From Phytoseiulus persimilis (taxonomy: Eukaryota; Arthropoda; Arachnida; Mesostigmata; Phytoseiidae): DNA of 64,000 nucleotides. The notes below the pieces were generated by a model. That model did not search any database. It saw nothing but the letters and a program-made list of their open reading frames with translations, and was not told the origin of the DNA. The stretch is taken from NCBI GenBank assembly GCA_037576195.1, contig CM075102.1, positions 15,682,745-15,746,744 of the forward strand, read 5' to 3'. Positions 37,928 through 49,309 of the stretch are shown piece after piece (the first letter of the stretch is position 1; each line of letters starts with the position of its first letter). Position numbers and translations under genes: made by a program.

Positions 37928-40912
37928 AAGAAAGTCAAAGTTGAGCCACTCTGTGAAGCGCGACTCTCCAACGATCAGGAAAAGGAGAAATCGAAACCAA
38001 GAAATCGGACCATCCCTCACCGAGATATGACCAAAAGGAAGACTAGTACGGGGATCCCCAACCTGAACTAGGCACCTTGTAGGAAGTCGCTCGCTTTCGG
38101 TTTCAGCTAATCGATCCGAGATGGAAAAAAAAGCTCGGTGTCACAAGGATTTATTAATCAGTCTGTTCATAGGTCCCATGGTGCTTGATGGGGAAATAGA
38201 CGAAAATGCTTCAAGAAGCGAGGATCTCTGCCGCAACACAAGATAAGAGAAACAACATAAGCTGGCCTGCTTCTCCAATCATTTCCACATATTCAATTTT
38301 CCGCATGGAGAGGATTCTAGCTTTCGGTTCCCGGTTCTGGTCATCGCTCCCAAAGCTTGAACCCATCAAGGCTCCAACGGAATAGGTCGTTCAGTTGAAG
38401 AGATATGTTGACGTCTCCTTTGAAAGCAACGCAACATGGACACGCAAGAACCGTAGTTCGCATCGCTCCATACCTGCAAAACGAGTGGCTTCGTTCAACG
38501 TAGGCTCACGTTCCACCGGCGGGGGTTCGCGCGTTGTGACGGAAGCTAGCCGCAACGAAACTGAAACCACCCAGAGCTGTGGTTTGCGGCTTTGTCGAGT
38601 AGCACACTTCTTTCGCTCCGCCGCTACCAGTCCGCGGCTCGCTTCCATGACACTGGTCGTTAATGGGATCGATGTGAAACGCAAGCCTTCGGATCCATGA
38701 GTTCAGCTACTAAACTATTTTTTGTGAAATTTTCTGATTCTGTCTCCAGCAGTGTCGCGGGAATGCAGCTTACCGATATGAAGCATCGTAGTTCTTAGAA
38801 TCCACGGAGCTAGCCTAATTGAGTTTCGGATCCTCGTCGGACTGACCATTACACAGGAGTAAGCGCGATCTTTCTGGATCTCAGCTCGATATCTAGCAAC
38901 GGTTCAAAGGTCGAGCACGGACAAACTTATACGTGAAAATAGTGCTAGCCATCGCGGTATGATAACGCGAGTCTATTCTTTTACTATGACAGAGGGAGGA
39001 GGATTGCTGGACTCTGATCGAGACCTGCACATCGGCCAGAGCAGGAGCTTGAATCTTCGATGACTTCGAATTGGGAACCTTATCACAGTCTGGAAAAGCG
39101 TACATTCCTTCTTTGCTCTCTAGCAGTTCGTCACTCGGGAGTTCGGGGTCTTTGCATGTCCTGAATTTGATTATTGCTGAAGTTTTGAGCCACCATAACT
39201 CGAGCATTTGAAGAGCTTTTGTCCGATCCGGGGATTGAGCTCATGGGGTAGTTGCTCTCTCTCTCCCTCGTGGTTAGGCAGCGACATTATCCACTACTCC
39301 ATGCAAAATTACTCATCTCTACCCACCTGGCCGAATGGGCAGCGGCACGTTCCATCCGCGACCGCCAGCCGTCCGTCTGGACCACAACTCCTCGCGCTAA
39401 GGACTGAGCAATAGAGTCTACCCGGCAGTTGTAAGCAATTGACCGAATTGGCCGGGCAACTGAAAGAGGGCTCCTGTGCTGCGAAGGGACGGGAAAACCA
39501 AAGTTCATCTTGTTACAGATGGTGGACTTGTCGAACTTGCGAAGACCGAGCCGAAAACTCACCTTTCGCCTTTGCGACCAAAACACTGACGAGAACGAAT
39601 AACCATGTCAACTGCATCCTGCTTGTTCTCATCGGGAACCGACCAGGGTTTCAGCGCTGCGGGCTTTTAAAGCACACGGTGTGAAGGTTGCTTGGTGTTA
39701 GTTCAGTAGGCGAAGCCGATCGAAACGGATTCATGTTCGGATTCATCGATGCCAATAGTCATTACACATGGTCACTGACTCAGAAATCGGAATGCCGGAA
39801 CAGAATAGCGGAATTTCGCCGGCGCGAACGTTTCGCTGATTTTTTCGCCGATGTTGGCGATGCTGCTGATGATTCTCATACTGATGAGATTCAGACCATC
39901 TTCGGGGACGATCTCATTCATTAGTCCCGCTCGTTCCTTCTTGGCGTCCAGGGAGTGTGTTGGCATGAAATTTCATATCGGGTCATGACTTTGAGAGATG
40001 AAGTCTTCAACGAAACTCCTCTTCAGTATGGGATATCCACGGGAAGACCCCACAGCTTTAGCATCGAATCCAGATCAGTTCGATTTTCGTGTTGTACCCT
40101 CCAACAGCTATTCTTTGGAAACGCTTCGTAGTTCGCTCTCAGTTAGTTCCTCTTCAGTTTTGTGAGGCGATTCGTCCCTCCGATCGCTCGAAAAACGCAG
40201 CGATGAAGCTGACTTTCTCCAAAAATCCACTGAGGAGACGATCTCCCTATATTTTGCGCCATCAACTGCGTCCGGAAAAATCTGCAGACGATCGATCAGG
40301 ACGAGCAAGAAATCACAAATGGAGAGGACTTCTTCGCGAAAAGTGCTGCATCGAGACGCTGGCAGAGCAATGACGGGGATCTGAGCTCACACTCGCTGAA
40401 TCTGATTCCTCTATCACAGCTCGAGACCAGACAGTGCGCTTGCAATGTAATCCTGAGATAGGGGTCGGCATAGACGCCGCGTTTCTAACGCAGACGACTG
40501 CCTCTGGCTCTGTTCCTCAAGAGAGTGAAACGCTGTCCAAATCATTCTTTGATATTCCCAGGAAGCTTTTCTTGGCTTCAGCCCAATATTGGCTTCCTTA
40601 GCGAACCCTCATCAGGGTGCGGACGTTCTCCAAACTCCAATTTATTGAACTCTTGAGCTCCACCTGGCGGATCTCATCTGTGTTCTTGACGACACTGTCA
40701 TCAATCGGAGATCTCTAGCCAGGACGCGTGGTTCCCAAGGAGTACCCCCAAAACTCGAATGCGTCACTGACTCAGACACCGGATGGAAGCGAGGATTAAA
40801 CGAAAGGGGAAGACTTATCTATTCGAAGAACCTTTTGGTAACTTCGCCCCCCCCCCCCCTTCCCCCCGCCGACTCTAAGTTAGCACTTCCGACTGTCGAA
40901 TGCCGGATCAGC
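37928..40912. other. no gene firmly supported; possible minus-strand exons
   Basis: Minus-strand open segments near 39772-39966 (64 codons, contains GLNLISMRIISSIANIGEK) and near 39020-39170 (contains CKDPELPSDELLESKEGMY) have codon-like third-base usage, and the second follows a weak acceptor. No family, partner exon or promoter could be recognised, so they are noted only. The rest of the stretch shows nothing recognisable apart from the poly-C tract. Confidence 0.3.
40847..40867. repeat. poly-C tract
   Basis: Thirteen C, two T, then six C on the plus strand. It lies just beyond the poly(A) signal of the small secreted-protein gene. Confidence 0.85.
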
Positions 40913-40918
40913 TTTATT
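40913..40918 (-). promoter_or_regulatory. AATAAA poly(A) signal of the secreted-protein gene
   Basis: AATAAA on the minus strand about 175 bp past the stop codon of the gene at 41.1-41.9 kb, a normal 3' UTR distance. Confidence 0.55.
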
Positions 40919-41090
40919 GGATCCGTATTTCCAGACGTTCAGAGGCTCCATCAACAAGACAAGGAGAGCGGCGGTCGAGAGGCGTTCTCTCTTTCTCTCT
41001 CTGATGAACTCCGAGCGATAAAGTTGGCTCTCGGATCCTTGCCCGATTTGCGGAATCGGATTACATTCGAGGACGATGCTGCTCAATCGC

Positions 41091-41890
41091 TCAGAATGTA
41101 GTCGATCCGCGCCAGTCGGAGTCCTTTGCCTCGATGAGAAGACAGTCTTTGTAGTTGATTTCCATCTTGTCGTTGCTCACGCACATAGGGCTCCCTGAAT
41201 GCGTCATACATTTTCCTGGCACCTGGGAGGCAGAAGAGGTTTTCAAGCTTCGTTCTTCTCTCTCGGATTTATTCAGTGGCGGATCCACAAATCTCAAGAG
41301 GAGACAGCGCTGCATCCCGCTCGGGAGACCCACGGAGCCACGCAAGGCACGATGGACATCAACGAACTGTCACGATCAGTAGCATGTGGAGAATCGGGGC
41401 AGAGAGAAAGATAACTCGCCTTCTGAGGAATCATCACGTCGATGTGACAGATGTTGCCATCCGCGACCAAGAGCTTTGCCGGCTGTCCCTCGGGCAGTTT
41501 CCCGACCGGAAACTTCTTCACCCCTTGCAACAACTTCAGGAAAGGGTCCATCTTCGGCTAGAAAAGCATGCGCAGTTAGCGAGTCTCGCGAGTATAGAAT
41601 CTACCCCATTTCTGGCTCGGGGAGATCTTCGGAACTCAATTGCACTGAGTTTCAAGCTCTTCTGTAGACAGTTATGTACTTTCTGCTCGAGGCTCACAGC
41701 CGGTAAGCGATTGATAGAGGTCTTCCGATTCCTCAAGAGACCGGACCCTGGAATCACTTACGTTGGAGCCTTGGACATCAATGGCATTATCCACGAGGGT
41801 TTCGGCTACACCCAAGGCATGGGTTGCGAGAACTCCGAGCACAACCGTTTGGAGCAGCATCGTGACGCTCAACAGGAGGCCTCCAGGCAT
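41091..41890 (-). CDS. small secreted cysteine-containing protein, three exons
   Basis: Not recognised as a named family. Exon 1 (41890-41762, 43 codons) starts with MPGGLLLSVTMLLQTVVLGV, a clear signal peptide with a likely cleavage near ATHALG, and ends at a strong donor (AAC|GTAAGT). The 204-bp intron ends TTTTCTAG, and exon 2 starts at 41557 in phase 0, encoding PKMDPFLKLLQGVKKFPVG and then a stretch with NICHID and SLCPDS. A third exon is suggested by the acceptor CCTCCCAG at 41223, with phase-0 reading VPGKCMTHSGSPMCVSN and then NYKDCLLIEAKD, stop at 41091. This has a loosely Kazal-like cysteine spacing, but two residues too long. The donor of exon 2 is unclear: read without a second intron the frame stops at a TGA near 41.29 kb, and a donor at GATC|GTGACA would put exon 3 in another frame (KMYDAFREPY...). 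AATAAA follows the stop. It probably encodes an extracellular or venom/saliva-like or signalling peptide; that is inference. Confidence 0.5.
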
Positions 41891-42226
41891 CGTTCGGACT
41901 TTTATATTAGCAGCTCATCAGAAACCATACTTCAATGCGGGCGGGCTCAACAACCGCTAGACTGACCGACAGACGAGTTGATTGACTTGAAGACTGCATG
42001 CCCGCCATCCTGTCGTCTGGCTCCCCTTTGCAGGCTTCGCGATTTCCGCAGGCTTCTCGGCCAGGCCAAGAAATTCCTGACTTGCTCAACTCCCGAAGAT
42101 TGAATATGTCACCAAGAGGGGCTCTTTCGGCGGAAACAGACGGAAGCGACCGACCCCGCGATGAAATCGCAATCGACGTGTTGGCCCTCGACCGAAAGGG
42201 AGATAAATTGATCAAAATCAACATAA

Positions 42227-42232
42227 TTTATT
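42227..42232 (-). promoter_or_regulatory. AATAAA poly(A) signal after exon C
   Basis: AATAAA on the minus strand about 80 bp beyond the stop codon of zinc-finger exon C. It shows that exon C was, or still is, a true terminal exon. Confidence 0.55.
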
Positions 42233-42311
42233 TGTCTCTAACTCTCGCGTGTTCGAACAACCCTTTCAGATGCATAACGAATATCACCATACCAACTTTG
42301 CAAGAACGAGA

Positions 42312-43936
42312 TCAATATGCGTCTTCCGACTCTCCCTCAATGAGTAGATTGGATCCAGCGATGACAACTCTGTTGTTCTGATCGATGGTCAAGATTTCCT
42401 CTGCTCGGATTCGGAATCCTGCGACGCCCTCACTTTCACATTGGGTCTTGTGCTGTCGGAAAAACTCCGGAGATTTGGTCGCCACTCCACAATTGACGCA
42501 TGCGAACAAAACTTTGCATCGATCGTTCACGTGTTCCTCTTGGAGGTGAGTTACGAGTTTTGGTAGATCGGCGAACCTTCGCGCACAAAATGCACAGTAG
42601 ATGTTGGACAAGGGGGTTTGCATCGTCCTCTGGGCTTGCGTTGGAAAAACCATCCCGCGACCCACACAGAACCGCTCGTTATGGAGCTTGAAACTCTCCT
42701 GATATCTCGTTTTGAAGGGACACCTATCGCATTTCAATGTCGGCTCTATGTGTGAGTAAAGATGTCTGATCAGTTCGGTTTGCGATTCGAACATCCTGCA
42801 GCAGTACTCGCAGGTGTGAACGCCTCCATCGTGATGATTTTCGGAAACATGAGCCATGACTTCGGAAACCTCGAGATCTTCGCTGCAAAGTATGCAGCGG
42901 ACGCGAGTGAGAATTCCGGGAGTTGCGGTCGCCGCATTCTCGAGGAAAACAGGACTCCGTAAAAGATGGTGCGTTGTGAAGTGTTGGCCGAGGCTCTTAG
43001 ATGTCACAATTTGATGACAGAACGGACAGCTGCAGACCGACTCGACGTCGGCGGCACTTTCTTCTAACTCTCTCGCGGTTCTCTCCGTCGTTCCCAAAGC
43101 ATAATCGTGAAAACTGAGGAAGTCCACGCTCTGTTTGCTATCAAGAGTGGGGGTGAGATCGGATTCGCCCATTTGTGAAAACCTCTTTTCTGCTTTGGTG
43201 GTGTCCGTGGGCTCTCGGTGGATCGAGAAGTGAATTCTGAGTCGACGAACTGAGGCGGAACACAATTCACAGGGATTACTCCGCACCGGAATTCCAGGCG
43301 GACGTGGTTTCGCTTCTTTGAGATTCGAACATGATCGCGCTCTCGGCCCGCATGGCCGGTATTCAGCACTGTCTTCAAAAACAGCGGCGGTGTTCGAATG
43401 ATGACGTGATCGATGCCGACTTTGGTCGAATTGGCACTGGAACTTTTCGTCAGAGAGTTCACAGGCAAGTTCCAAATCGCCCGAATGCTTTCTCTGATGT
43501 TCCCGGAGGTATTCCGCCAAACGGCTCCCGAAGTCAAACTGCTAACAAGCAAACTCCTCCTGTGGGCTGGTGTGCCGCTGCATGTCAGCCACGAGATCCG
43601 CTTTCCAAACGAAGACCTTCGAGCATATTTAGCAAGAGTACTGCTTGATCTTCGAATACTCATGGCAACGTATCCGGATGAGAAACTTTTACCACGTTCG
43701 GCCCACAAGAGCGGCTCTTCTTAGGTGTGTCGCGTCCGAACATGATCAACTCAGGAGCTCAAGCAAGATCCCGTGTACTCGCAACTATCGTACGGGTACT
43801 GCCGTCTCATTCCATGCTGGGTTTTGATGTGGGCTTCCAGTCTACCTCCCAGAGTGAATGATTTCCCGCAGCTATCGCATACATAACTCCCGACTCGATG
43901 TTTCTCCTGGTGGAGCGAGAGTTTTGCACAGCGAAC
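42312..43936 (-). pseudogene. zinc-finger terminal exon C, 5' half decayed
   Basis: Third member of the tandem zinc-finger exon set. A candidate acceptor (CCAG|G at 43937) is followed by one intact finger (YVCDSCGKSF...). The next four fingers are damaged: one lost a Cys (PYDSC for PCDSC) and reads into a TGA at 43751; one has Trp and Arg at both Cys positions plus a frame break; one has TAA at 43629 between its two Cys; one has TAG at 43542 and Phe for the second Cys. From about 43.54 kb the frame is open for some 400 codons to the stop at 42312 and carries six intact fingers, including VRCILCSEDLEV, HTCEYCCRMF, LKCDRCPFKT, IYCAFCARRF and FACVNCGVAT. The TAG at 43542 could also be read as an acceptor (GCTTGTTAG|CAG), which would skip the damage, but its phase does not match the other exons. 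Either a dying alternative exon or one with a shifted start. Confidence 0.6.
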
Positions 43937-44113
43937 CTGGAATCGTAAAAACGAATCGGCGATGGGCGACCCTCGGAGGCCATCGTGTCTCATGATGTCG
44001 TCAGAGCAGAACTCCCCTTGCCAAAGATGGAAAATGAATGGGATGCATAACGATTCTAGAACCATTTACCACCGGAGGGAAGGACGGAATCTGTCAGGAA
44101 ATTCGCGTTCTCT

Positions 44114-44119
44114 TTTATT
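44114..44119 (-). promoter_or_regulatory. AATAAA poly(A) signal after exon B
   Basis: AATAAA on the minus strand about 430 bp beyond the stop of zinc-finger exon B, marking B as a self-sufficient terminal exon. Confidence 0.5.
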
Positions 44120-44547
44120 ATGATCAACGTCCTCAAGCATCAGCTCAGGAACGTTTGTTGCGTCCAAGACATCCAGAAACTAGGATATTTTCGAAAACTT
44201 TTTTGGTTTGATTCATTTCGCAAAACAATTAGTGGCGGCTGTTGCTTCGCGTCCACCCGAAAGTTCAATAATCCGCCTCTACCAAGCTCGAAAGTGAGCA
44301 GTGGATACTGGCCACTACAATAGTTGTTCCTATTCACACAAACTTTACACTGTACACATGTTTTTTCGCGATCTCTCAGGCTACGCACTGGTGAGTGGAA
44401 TAGCCGCGATTTCGAATATGTATCAGAATGATCCGATAAGCAGTCCGTGGAGCCCCTTCCCAAAACATCACCGCGAATCAGCGTCCGATGGAACAGTCTT
44501 AACTCGGAACCCTGCCGGAATAGTCTTCAAGCACCCGCCCACGGATT

Positions 44548-46088
44548 TCAGAAGCCATGGCGATTCTGTATCCAGTCGTCAGAATTGATCTTTATCTTGA
44601 CTTTGCTAACATGGGCGTCCATGATGTGCTCAGCTAGTTTTGTTTTCTCGATAAAAAATGTTTGACACTGAGTACAGGCGAAAACTTCGATTTCTTCGGC
44701 GTCGATCGTTACTTCGTCCGGGCTCTCCGGTGGCGGCGACGACTGTGCACAGTTTCCGGCGCGAGCCTCGGTACAGATTTCGTTGTGATCGGGCTGAGCA
44801 GCGTCGACGATTTCAACAAATTCGAGAGTCGACACCTTGGTCCGGCGGCTGCTCTCCCGACGTTCGAGAACCGGTTGTTCGATCTGCTCAGGCTCATAGT
44901 CGGAATCCGAGTCTTCCGTGTATATCTTCCGTCGTTGACCCCGAACTGGTCTGCGTTTCTTGGAGCTGATACGGGATTGTTTTTTGATATTCCGAATGCT
45001 CCGCTCGATCTCTTGCTTCTTGAGCTTCTGCTGCTTCAAATTTCTTTGGATGTCATCGTTCTCGTTGATTAGAGCAACTCTTTCGTCGGCTTGAGGGGCT
45101 TCCTGTACGTCCCGAGATGCGGTTTGCATATCTTCTTCCCTGACGGCCACTGTTCGCGTCGCGTCATCCTCCATCGGACAATTCTCGAGTTCCTCATCAT
45201 CCTCACTACTCGTCCAAATTATTCGTTGTTTCTTTGACTTCGCAGCAGCTGCCGCACGCTTCCTAGCAGGCAGTGAGATTCTCACTTTCAGAGGTTTTTT
45301 CAAAGTTTTACGTGGTCGCACTTCGTCTCCTTCTTCCCACTGCACCTCGGCTACATCAATGGCTTCCCTGACCTTTCGCCGGGTCGAAACTTTCTTTGGG
45401 TCTTCGTCGACGGTCGCCTCACAAGTCTCTTTATGGCTTTTGAACTGGAAAGGTATATGAGTGGTGAATTCACATCGGTTGCACTGCAACGGTGTTTTGT
45501 GATAGTTACAGTTGCTCTTCCGGTGTCTGAGGTAGGTTCGCTCCACGGCAGTACTGAAACCACAGTTCTCGCAGAGGTGAGTATGTTCGTGCGTGTGACG
45601 GACAGCGATGTGCTCCCGGAGCCTGCCCGGCGTGTAGAACGTCTGGTCGCAGTAGTCGCACTTGTGCCGGAGACGGTCTTTGGCGTGAACCCGGTGTTCG
45701 TGGGCCCTTTGATTGTTGCGGTCGCTGAAAGCTCGGTCACAGTGTTGGCATTTGTACGGTTTCTCCTTCGTGTGCACGGCCCGGACGTGAGCCGCCAGAC
45801 AGTAGCCCTCGAATTCACACAAGCTACACTTCCTTTTGCCGGTGGTAGCCTGAGAATCCAGTCCCATATGCTTGCACTTTATATGTTTGTTGAGCTGCTG
45901 CTGGGTATTTCGTTTTGTAGTCACAGTTCGGGTACACGCATTCGAGGCGGAAATCTTCGTGGGCCAGGAGCGTGTGCTGTTTAAGACGAAAAGGTGTGCT
46001 GAACAGTTTACCACATTTATCACATGTGCATTTTCCGATGTTATGCTTCCCTGCTAGATGCTCGTTCAGGTGTCCACTTAACTTGAAC
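44548..46088 (-). CDS. C2H2 zinc-finger terminal exon B (alternative 3' exon)
   Basis: Large last exon, about 513 codons. It opens after a good acceptor (TTTTTATTTTTTAG) with a single G, then encodes FKLSGHLNEHLAGKH, which completes the finger begun in the upstream exon ending CQYCDAK: C-x2-C-x12-H-x4-H. About seven further C2H2 fingers follow (CTCDKCGKLF, ECVYPNCDYK, RKCSLCEFEGY, YKCQHCDRAF, HKCDYCDQTF, HLCENCGFST, LQCNRCEFTT), then a basic and acidic linker containing KKQRIIW before an SSEDDEELE acidic patch, and a last isolated finger (FACTQCQTFF...HIMDAH) near the C-terminus. One extra base near 45901 breaks the frame inside the CVYPNCDYKTK finger; removing it restores exact C-x4-C-x12-H spacing. 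No 5' exon of its own lies between exon A and exon B, which argues that B is spliced to the common 5' exons. Nuclear DNA-binding protein by family. Confidence 0.8.
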
Positions 46089-46834
46089 CTAAAAAATAAA
46101 AATGGAACGAGCCCCACGTGAAAATTTGATTTCAAAAATCGGATACGAATAGTTGATACTCATATGAGATAGTATCTGCTAGTCGAACAGGGACTCTCGA
46201 TAAAAGATCCCTGATAAGTTAAGTTCATACATCGGAGTGCCTCAAGAAACGCGACTCTGTGCGTGGAGGAAAGATGGATCCAACCCGTAGCCTCACATAA
46301 CGATATCCAAGCCGGAGATGGGAATACGGTCACCCTGTACCCAAGAATCATAGTTTCCCTCGAGGAACAACGCTCCGGGCGTTGTTTGCGAAACCAATCT
46401 CTCTTCCATCCAGCTCCTCTCAGACTCCAGAGGAATGAACCAGGTATCAGGCAACAGGGGAGAAGAAAACGCCATGATTCATGATAAGCGATTTGGTTTA
46501 CTGCATACTTTGCTTCACAATGTCGTTCAAGCTTCATTACAAAGATTAACCGTCTTAGTGTATCAGTATACAAAACTTGTGAGAGTCGTCAATCCAGAAA
46601 AGGACTATTTGAGTGAACTCTCGTTCCTCTCAATGCGGCGAAGTAATCAAAGTAAGGTAGAAAAGCTCATGCTCAAACTAGATTCGTGCCTTCAAGCTTG
46701 AGAGCTAACCTTCAATCACCACAAGCGTCCAGCAGATCACCCAACGACAGCCAGGCGCAACCTTAAGTACAACATACTCAGTCACGGCGGATAACGAACG
46801 GTTTCACCCAGCTTCAACGGTGTCTGCTCCGAGT
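46089..46834. other. spacer between exons A and B
   Basis: Both strands were searched for a half-finger exon (C-x2-C followed by a donor) that could start an independent gene for exon B; none was found. The segment adjoining exon B holds its polypyrimidine tract. There is no clear AATAAA for exon A. Confidence 0.5.
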
Positions 46835-48524
46835 TCAGTCTGTTGAGACAAACATCTCAAACTGATGTTCTCGACTCATATGCTCCCGGAACTTCTCGGC
46901 ATCAACGAAGAACGTGTTGCATTGTACGCAATTCATCACCATCATGTCATCATTTTCGCCATCGTCGAGCACGATGTCAAAGTCGTCCTCCTCTGCGACG
47001 GGAGCGAGTACAACGGCTCGCTTTTTCGCAGGTTTGCGTGTCACAGGTATCATCGGTGGTTCTTCATAGAACTCGTCCTGAGACGCCTCGTCGGCCCGCT
47101 CTAGCGCTGCGATAGCAGCCTTCCGTTTCGGCGGTCGAGAACGTTTCTCAACTCTGTCTTCAGCCGTTGTTCGTTCCAGATCCACTCCGATGATCATTCC
47201 CTGAGACGCGTCGTCTTTATTCCCTTGAACGTCTTTCTTTCTTTTCCGTTTCCTCTCAAGATCGCTGTCGTTCTTCTCAAGCTGATCCAGGAGACGTGCC
47301 TCCGCGAGATCGTCCTCCTCGTCCTCGAGTTCATCCTCCTCGATATCAGACATTTCGGGTTCGTCCTCAACGTCATCGTCTTCTTCTGAGGTGCTCTTTT
47401 TGCGTTTCCTCGACGTCCGTTTCTTCGGTGCTTTCCCGCTTGGGCTGAGATTTAGTTGGTTTTTTCGCAGCTGGCGCTTTCGGCGGTCTGCCTCGTTTCC
47501 TCGGAGGGGCAGCTCCTGAAGTACCCGGACCTGGCTTGGACGGCACCGCAGACTCGGCTGTTTCTGATCCCGCGTTCGCCGTCGCAGTGTCCGTTTGCGG
47601 CACCGCACTGCTGTCGTCATCGTAGTCGGAGCCCAGGGCACCGTCGGGTCGCACCGACCAGGGCATGTAGGACTCCGCGGCTGCCGCAGAGGCGCCTTTG
47701 CGTTTGCGACCTCGCGGAGCTTTTCTCGAAGCAGCAGTGGCGGCGGAGGCATCTTCACCCCCACCGTTCAGGAGTTCGGTGTCGTCCTCTTCCGCACAAT
47801 CTTCACTGTCGCTCTGCCAGACCTTTCGCTGTTTCTTGCGTTTCACCTGGTTTTTGGAGTGACATTTCTCTTTGTGCGTTCGCATCGTGAACGGTATTTT
47901 CGTTTCGAAAGAGCAAAATTTGCACCTGAAGGCGGCTTCCTTCTCATAACAATTAGCGGCCACGTGGTCGCTCATTGTGCGCCGGGAGGCGCAAGAGAAT
48001 CCGCATTTGACGCAAAGATGAGGTTTTCGTTCGTGTGTTTCCCGATGAAGTGATCTTCCAACTGGCGTCGTCTCAAGAAACGATCGCCGCATACTTCACA
48101 CACGAACGGATATTGATCGAGAGGAAGATGAACTTTTTTGTGTTGGCGGAGATTGCTCCCGAAATGGAACTTTTTCCCACAAGTGGGGCACTGGAACCGG
48201 GGCGCTAATCCGTGCATGGCACTCTCATGGCCCCGTATATCGTAGCCCACGTATTCGCAGAATCGACACTTCTTTCGGAATTTGTTGTCGATATATTTGC
48301 CGCCTTCATGATTATAGTTGACGTGTCCTTTAAGAAGGTATTTGCTGGTCGTAGTGAACTCGCAGCCCTCCCACGTGCACTTGAAGCGGAAATCCTCGTG
48401 CACCACCTTCATGTGCTCCTCCAATGCACCCTTGTAAGGGAAGAGCTTGTTGCAGTGATCGCATTTGTGCTTTCCAACGTCGTGTTTGATGCTGTGCACC
48501 CGGAGTCCACTGCGCGATTTGTAC
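46835..48524 (-). CDS. C2H2 zinc-finger terminal exon A with AT-hook (alternative 3' exon)
   Basis: Large last exon, about 563 codons. After the acceptor CCGTTTTAG it starts with one G and then YKSRSGLRVHSIKH, completing the CQYCDAK half-finger of the upstream exon with exact C-x2-C-x12-H-x3-H spacing. Further fingers: HKCDHCNKLF, FKCTWEGCEF, KKCRFCEYVGY, FQCPTCGKKF, FVCEVCGDRF, HLCVKCGFSC and FRCKFCSFET. Then come KKQRKVW with an SDSEDCAEEDD acidic patch, an AT-hook (KRGRPPK, near 47.49 kb), long acidic and Lys-rich stretches, and a last single finger (MNCVQCNTFF...HMSREH). Order and linkers parallel exon B, showing a tandem exon duplication. Two frame changes occur, near 48.03 kb (after GKHT) and between 47.46 and 47.40 kb (in the KR-rich linker). 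They compensate each other, so first and last parts are in the same phase. They are either assembly indels or real; the fingers in the middle frame are intact. Confidence 0.82.
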
Positions 48525-49309
48525 CTAAAACGGAAACGGCACTTGTAGATCCATCCATGTGAAGAAACAAGGACTCCCGTTTCGAGCTTTCTCTCGCGTT
48601 ATGCTGAGACTTAAAACAAAGTTCGGTGTGCCACACTAGGAACTGTAAGCCATGGATATTGATAGAAAACGACATGGGGAAATCCTCATTTCTTCGGATG
48701 TTCTGTGCCAGAATCGAAAGCAGCGACGGTGTCGAAAGGCTTTTGGAACAGGTTCTGCAGCTGCGTGTAATGCGTCCCTGGTTTTCGGGAAAACACATCA
48801 ATTTCATTCGCCGCAGTCTGAAACATCAATATGAACGTCGGCACGGCTTTGAGCGGAGCGGCTCACCGAACGATGTAGGTAGTCTCAACAAACGGAAATC
48901 TCGAAACCTTATAGGAACTGGAAACGTGCGCCGAGAATGGGCGATGCATCACCCATGCGTCAAGCTATCGCCGAAATTACAGGAATATCCACCCTTTCCA
49001 GATCTTTGCATGATTAGCTTTCGCAGTAACGAAGTAATGAGGAAACGTCCTCTCCTCCACTAAGCAACCTTCCGGCTGCCGTATCACATAGTACCACTCG
49101 CGGACATCTCTCAAGCCAGAAAGCAAACTGATCGGTCCCTCCGTCGAATCGCGCGGCAGAAAACGAGACTCTATTCGGATGGCCCGATTGTCTGATTGAC
49201 GGCGTACAGAGTCGCATCCACACTCAAAGGTTCCCCAAGTTCGGAAATTGTAAAATAAGTGAATATGGGTTGAAGTCGACCCCACCGAAGAAGTATTCGA
49301 AAAACCTAC
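48525..49309 (-). other. intron between the common exon and exon A
   Basis: Donor AAA|GTAGGT at 49309 and acceptor TTTTAG at 48525 give a 785-bp intron that joins two half fingers in phase. The same donor would skip 3.2 kb to reach exon B. No further finger exon is seen inside. Confidence 0.75.

Noticed and set aside
41276-41965. 229-codon plus-strand open frame
   Set aside because: It is the antisense shadow of the three-exon minus-strand gene, which has a signal peptide, splice sites and a poly(A) signal.
44360-44395. Half-finger-like string EKTCVQCK on the minus strand upstream of exon C
   Set aside because: The donor after it (GTTTGT) is weak, no acceptor or further finger residues precede it, and the phase to exon C does not fit.
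45433-45984. 183-codon plus-strand open frame
   Set aside because: Antisense shadow of zinc-finger exon B.
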